This document shows, one piece after another, positions 58,808-64,000 of a DNA stretch of 64,000 bases. Under the pieces are notes generated by a model. The model saw only the letters and a program-made list of their open reading frames with translations. It was not told the DNA's origin and did no database searches. This stretch comes from Saururus chinensis (taxonomy: Eukaryota > Streptophyta > Magnoliopsida > Piperales > Saururaceae), in assembly GCA_035235625.1 (NCBI GenBank), contig CP141148.1, positions 15,005,057 through 15,069,056 of the forward strand, read 5' to 3'. Made by a program: the position numbers and the translations under genes. The first letter of the stretch is position 1. Every line of letters begins with the position of its first letter.

Positions 58808-58925
58808 AGGTTCTGCTATCTGTGATTGATGAGCTTAAGGAGTCGGGAGATGGATACTATGTGGTGGTTGGAGGCATTACTTCCACACCTGTTGGTGGAG
58901 GAAAGTCTATAGTAGAAGCTTGATT
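58808..58925 (+). pseudogene. Formate-tetrahydrofolate ligase (10-formyl-THF synthetase) fragment
   Basis: The frame reads VLLSVIDELKESGDGYYVVV, then GGITSTPVGGGKSIVEA. In plant FTHFS the corresponding segment is the N-terminal ATP-binding region ending in GGITPTPLGEGKST. The enzyme forms 10-formyl-THF for one-carbon metabolism. The P-loop Thr is lost (GKSI), a stop follows after a few codons, and no other exon is present. It is an isolated fragment. Confidence 0.78.
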
Positions 58926-59099
58926 TGTATGCTGTATATAGTCCTGGTTGATTTGGCATTATTAGATGAGGGGAAGAAATCTTATTAGATAAGAAGGTCA
59001 AATCTTGAAGAAGACCTTGATTTAACTCCTATAATTCGACGTTAGAACAATTTTTGGCCTTCACTTGCCCTTTTTCACTACTTGTGTTTTTGTCATTTA

Positions 59100-62000
59100 C
59101 AAAGATTATGCAGATTACATGAGAGAATTGCTCCTGGTGTCCATAGATGTTGTGAGACCCGATAATATTGATATTTCTCCTTTGAAGCCAGAAACTTCAC
59201 TAATGGCACTTAGCATGCTCTGTATTGTCTTATGTAACTACCCGAAGGCCGAGGTATCTTAATTTGTTTTTCAAAAACTGCATGCTTGGATGCCTTGGAT
59301 ATGCAAGCAGATATGTAGGATCCTGTACACTGCGTGTTTCTTACCATTACAAGTATGGTAAATTTGTTTTTTAACTTTTGTCAACTAGCACAAAACTTTA
59401 CTGTAGGTTCCATATAAGTTCATTTAAATGTTTCTGCTTCTTACTTCTTTCTGTTCCATATATCATGCTTATCAAGAATTACATTATTCAGGCAAACGAG
59501 AACAGTTCAATTCTATTTGATATATCCATCTACTTGGAAGCGATTTATAATGTATTGATTTTGCAAGGTAAGCAGTTGAAATTTTAATTTCAAATAAAGG
59601 AAGTTGTATCAGTTTGCGGACTTAAATATATGCTCCACATGTATTCTTATTTGTTATTCAAATGTTGGATGATGCTACCCAGTAGTACTCAAGGTGCGGG
59701 TTATGAGGGCTAATTTTTTCTTTGTTCCATGGACTCATTCTCTTGTTGGCTATCAGTCTCATCCTTCGTGGAGAATAAAATGCGTTTCTGTTCAAATTTT
59801 CTCCAAGATTAGTTCTAAAATGAGTTGTGAAGCGACCTTGAAGTTTTTGACTTGGCTCTTCGTGATGAACATGAAGATGTTAGAGCTGAAGCTATTATTA
59901 CTATGCTAGTCTTGGTCTTATGTTCTGGCCTGGAACTGTTGGTGCATATAGCCAGGAGACTAGAGTAAGTTGATTGCAATCATTGGATTATGCTTGCTGA
60001 TTATTATTGTGTCAATTTCTTTTTCATTTACTTGGATTATAATGCATTGCTGCAGAACTATTTTTTTGCTTATAAGCCGTTGTTGCTTGTAGGCTTCTGG
60101 ACATAAGCAGTTCTACCAGAGTCAACAAAATTGTACCTTATGCAATTCACTACTTGTCCTGCCTTTATGGTTCTTCTATGGATAAAGACGAAGGTGGCAC
60201 TTCTTGCAAATTGTTCTTGATTGATAACCGTGAGAGAACTAAACAGACATTGGATTTCCTTTTGAGAGGATTTTGGTGTCCAAAATGTGACGAAAGAATT
60301 AGATGTGAGCAAGAAAAATTTCCTTCCCTTTCGGGTCTGTTTGATGTCCAATTCAGGGAAGGCTGTACTAATTTTAGCATTGCTAATCTGCACAATCTTT
60401 TCCTTGTGCTTATTTTTGATGAATCATTAGAGGAGGTTCAAGTTGCCTGTGTGGAGAATATGTCACAAGTTCTCATGCACGGCGTGCAGGAGCTCCAATC
60501 CGAATTAAAGTCTCAGTGGATGTGCTGTTTTGAATATTTACTCTTTCACAAGAAAAGGGTTCTAAGGGAAGCATTTTCCCAACAGATTAGTTGCTTCATG
60601 GAGAACCATATTTGGGATTCTTTGTTCATTGATGGTAAAGCGTCCTATAAAATGAAGGGACACAACCTTTTGCACAAACTAATGCATGCTTTGGATACAA
60701 CTGAAGATCCACAGATTCTTGAAACTCTTCTGGAATCTATAGCTAATGCTATGAATGCTGTTGAGATTCAAGAATAGTTCTTCCTTTTTTCTCTAATTTT
60801 ATTGGTTGAACAACTTGATAGTTGTCACATGACGATAAGAATGAATGCAGCAAGGTTAATACATAGATCCTGTCAATTCCATTTGGAAGGTGGAATTGAA
60901 AGAGTATTTTTTAAGTTTGTCCACATACGGGATGAGTTGTATGATTATATTTGTGCGAGGCTTGTGGACCATCCAGTTTTGATAAGAGAGTTCTCGGAGG
61001 CTAATGTTGGAGTTGAAATAGAGGAATTTGTACGGAGAATGGTTCCCATTGTTCTTCCAAAATTTGTAGTCTTGCAAAAAGATGAAGACAAGGCTTTTAT
61101 GACCTCAACTGAATTGGCCAAACTGATGAACATGGATACCTTAGGTTGTTAATTGGTTGACCAAAGTGCTTGCTTTTGCTCTTGTTCAAGATGACAGCAT
61201 AGTGCTATCTTCTGCCTTGGAGTTCTATCATTTCAAACTGGGTCCGACAATAAGGAGATATTTGCTGCTGCTTTACCTACTCTTCTTGACGAGCTTGCGT
61301 GCTTTCTAAGTGATGGGGATTCTGAAGAAACAAATAAAAGGTGGTCATGTCTTTTGTGAGTTGTGCAATGCCTTTGCAAATGCATTTTGCAGGGCTATAA
61401 TAGCCAAAGGGAATAAATACCTGCTGCCTTTTGGCTTTCAATCCAACTATATAAAACCTAGAACATATAGATTGAGGAAGACCAATAAGCTTGATAGAAA
61501 TGCATTTAGATAATGTGAAATGTTGAGGCCACTGGCAGAAGGCAATGCCTGCAAGAAGCTACAGATCCCACGCCATCAGTGCAAGCATCTCTCGCTGCAA
61601 GCAAAGCAGAAAACATGCCTTTATTAGCGTTATACCTTCCCATACTTCATTGTGTTGTTTTAATAAACTCTGATGTATTTTTAATCTTGTATATCAAGAA
61701 TTTAATGGTATTCAGGAAGCTAATACTTTTCTCCAGGAAAATTTATTCTTACAAAGATTCTGGATTTACATCTTAGGAATTTTATTCATTAGTTGAATTT
61801 TACTTGAGTGCATATCTATTTTAGCTATATTATTAAAGTGAAGGTTGGAACTCATTGGTTGAAAATAATTTTATGAGCATATCATATATGGAAAAAGTTT
61901 ATATGAGCCCGGGCTCATATATACCTATGTGAGCCCGGGCTCTATAGGCCGTCGGATTTACATCTAGCGGCCCATAATATTCATAAGTTTCATGAGTATT

Positions 62001-62322
62001 ATAAACCCATGAGTAATATGCGCCATTGGATGTAAATCCGATGGCCCATAGAGCTCGGGCTCACATAGGCATATATGAGCCCAGGCTCATATAAACGGGA
62101 CTCTTCATATATTTATAATATATTTTTTGGGTATCTCTCCTCTAGTTCTGCCATTTTTAATGTTGCTCCATGTGATGATTGTCCTCTTATCATGTCACGT
62201 CATTGAACTTTTATGTTTTATTCTGTACACCTTTGCAGGCTGGAAAGAGTTCCTTGCATGATAAAAGAGGTAGCCAAGATTCTCATAGGCTGTGACGAAA
62301 TGCGGCTCCGTCCATGTGAATA
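59100..62322 (+). pseudogene. ATR: ATR checkpoint kinase pseudogene (HEAT-repeat N-terminal half)
   Basis: Five exon-like blocks with splice sites: about 59101-59253 (MRELLLVSIDVVRPDNID, KPETSLMALSMLC); 59492-59567; about 59684-59964 (DLALRDEHEDVRAEAIITM); 60093-61340 (KQTLDFLLRGFWCPKCDERI, EYLLFHKKRVLREAF, then EDPQILETLLESIANAMNAV, MNAARLIHRSCQFHLEGG, MVPIVLPKFVVLQ and DNKEIFAAALPTLLDELACF); and 62239-62322 (RVPCMIKEVAKILIG). This is the UME/HEAT region of plant ATR, the PI3K-like kinase that signals replication stress. A TAG at 60775-60777 replaces an expected Gln, a frameshift lies near 61148 and another near 61248, and an earlier shift lies in the 59.7-kb exon. The kinase domain is absent from the window. 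Introns are kept, so this is a DNA-level duplicate. Confidence 0.85.
61891..62105. mobile_element. Hairpin MITE in an ATR intron
   Basis: Nearly the whole element is one long inverted repeat. The left arm has GTTTATATGAGCCCGGGCTC, TATGTGAGCCCGGGCTCTAT and GGATTTACATC; the right arm repeats these as its complement with few changes. CATATAT occurs on both outer sides. The short asymmetric centre is at about 61975-62020. Each arm also contains the shorter palindrome GAGCCCGGGCTC. Non-coding. Confidence 0.8.
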
Positions 62323-62856
62323 AACTTACATGGATACAGGTGCAGGGAGACAGCCTAAATACTTGAGCCCTGCCATGTTTTACCTCATTTTAAACTCTTC
62401 CAGAAGATCTCATTTGCTTATAATGGACTTGAAAATTTTAAACTTGTTATAGGAAAAATGAATATGACCTTCTTTCTTGGTCTATATGCATTTCGGAAAC
62501 CTATGCCTGATGAATCAAGCTTTTCTTGTCTTTTTTGACTGAGAAAGTTTGCAGGATACATTTATTTATTTAATCAATAAAATGAATGATACAATTACAA
62601 TTTTTTTGTGGAATTTGTAGATAATGGGTTAAGCATCTTCTTTCTTTATTATGTGGGAGAGATATATTATGACCTTTGTTTTCTAATCATTATGCCAACT
62701 ATGGAATTGCTCTTCAAATGAAGAGAGGTAGAGTGTGTTTAACTGGGTGTGCTAATGTTTGAATGCTTTAACTTAATCATGATCCTGTATCAACATGGAT
62801 TATGTCTCTCTCTCTCTCACGCACACACAACCCACTCACTATTAATCATGATGCAT
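62323..62856. other. Gene-free stretch
   Basis: AT-rich, with a TCTC(TCTC)ACGCACACACA run near 62808-62830. Nothing else supported. Confidence 0.4.
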
Positions 62857-63770
62857 GATTAATGTGTCCACATGAATTTGATTGGTGTGTCTATTATTCA
62901 TGTTTATTGCTTTTTTTTAATGCTAAAGTTGGGTGTTTGGGGTTGCAGGTTGATGTGAATGGATGGTTGGAAGCATTTGCTACTCATCTCCAGATCGGAG
63001 ACCCAGCTTCCACGGCCATGAAGAACAAGACCAATGCACAATTATCCTTTATACTTTTGCTTTTTTCTGTTCTGTTGATTCATTGTGCCATGTTGTATGT
63101 GGATTCTTAGAAGATTATGCCGGGAAAGTGTTGTTTGTTGCAAGATAGATCATGTCATTGTGATCAATTTATTTGCATAGAGCTTGGGCTGCAGTAGGGA
63201 GAAACGACACTGTGAAATATAAATTCTACAGTGAAAAGTACTTGATGATAATGTAGCTCATTGATGGATTGGAGCTTTGGTTTTGTTTCATTTTTATTTT
63301 TGATAGCTTGAGTGCCCTGTACGATTAGAAATGTCCTGCATCAAAATTTTGTGATTCACGCTTCTTCTTTTGTCATGAATGCTGCCTGTTTTTAAATATT
63401 GTATCATAAAAATGGCCGTGGTATTACTTTCAATTATTGAAAATTTGGATTAATGTGTCCACAGGAATTTGATTTGTGTGCCCTTTATTCATGATTATTG
63501 TTTTTTTTATTATCATAGAGTTGGGTGTTTGGGGCTCTAGGTTGATGTAAATGGATGGTTGGAAGTGTTTGTTGGCCATCCCTAGATTGGAGACTTCTGC
63601 TGCCAAAAAGAATGAGACCAGTGCACGGTTATCCTTTATACTTCTGCCTTTTTTGTTCTGTTGATTCATTGTGCCATGTTGTATGTGGACTATTAGAAGT
63701 TTATGCCGGGAAAGTGTTGTTTGTTACTAGATAAATCATGCCAATATGACAATCTGTTTGATCAATTTAT
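62857..63770 (+). repeat. 591-bp-period tandem duplication with exon-like segment
   Basis: GATTAATGTGTCCACA begins at 62857 and again at 63448. The copies share GTTGGGTGTTTGGGG, AATGGATGGTTGGAAG, TTATCCTTTATACTT, TTGATTCATTGTGCCATG and GCCGGGAAAGTGTTGTTTG. In copy 1, after a TTGCAG acceptor, an exon-like VDVNGWLEAFATHLQIGD, then PASTAMKNKTNAQLS, is open. In copy 2 the acceptor reads CTCTAG and the frame is broken after NGWLEVFV. The family of this peptide was not recognised. Confidence 0.75.
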
Positions 63771-64000
63771 TTGTTCTTTAGAATAGAAGAAAGTTGTACA
63801 CTTGACGTTATATGTCTCTGTTCTTAATAGCGAGTGGTGTTTTTTTCTATAATGCGACTGTTGTAAAGGTGGTGAAAATATAAATTGAAATGCAGAGACA
63901 CAAAGAGGCTCAGTTGCTGTTTTGCCAATCTGATTGAAGCCATCATCATTTCACAATGTAGACTCTGTTGGAGGGTGTGTCAATTTCCAAGTTTAGGTTA

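Overview
This is nuclear DNA of a flowering plant. Coding sequence is split by GT-AG introns, intergenic DNA is AT-rich, and the window carries plant-type Helitron, CACTA, MULE, Tourist, Ty3/gypsy (chromovirus) and Ty1/copia sequences. It also holds recognisable plant gene families: F-box, STP sugar transporter, PPR, CIPK, CHX and ATR. The transporter exons are much more GC-rich than their surroundings. I cannot name the species.

Only one gene looks intact: a four-exon STP-type hexose/proton symporter on the minus strand (34058-50776, 511 codons). Its exon sum is in frame, all splice sites are canonical, and a TATA box lies about 120 bp upstream of the ATG. Its second intron is 14,943 bp and consists almost entirely of nested transposons. 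These are a CACTA element (35761-48196) that carries a CHX antiporter fragment and was itself invaded by a complete chromodomain gypsy element (37854-43181, target duplication CAAAC), a 1.4-kb solo LTR (44301-45741, CTAAT) and a 741-bp inverted-repeat element (35971-36711). Two more inverted-repeat elements follow, the last with a 9-bp target duplication only 16 bp from the exon 2 splice donor.

Left arm (1-34057): an F-box pseudogene (412-1550); a decayed autonomous Helitron with Rep/helicase remains (4894-8514), an intron-containing RPA1-like gene remnant (8790-10914) and a textbook 3' terminus (hairpin plus CTAG ending at 11771); a CACTA-type transposase gene split between 12590-12997 and 24236-24354; and, in the 11 kb between those parts, a lipase pseudogene, a 3.46-kb solo LTR, a 164-bp tandem array and a PPR pseudogene. 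Next comes a truncated gypsy element (24370-31240), whose gag is interrupted by a second solo LTR of the same 3.3-3.5 kb family (26520-29829, perfect GCTTA duplication), followed by a MULE N-terminal fragment.

Right arm (50777-64000): the STP promoter; a dead copia element (51421-57105) with a Tourist-like MITE in one LTR; then a mosaic of fragments from unrelated genes: a CIPK kinase fragment (minus), a formate-tetrahydrofolate ligase fragment (plus), a multi-exon ATR kinase pseudogene (plus, 59100-62322), a hairpin MITE in an ATR intron, and a 591-bp tandem duplication. A short repeat just before this mosaic is also found upstream of the Helitron coding region.

I saw no tRNA, rRNA or CRISPR and no convincing new functional system. 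The unusual content is architectural: a working-looking gene spread over 16.7 kb by nested insertions, and several independent cases of gene-fragment capture.
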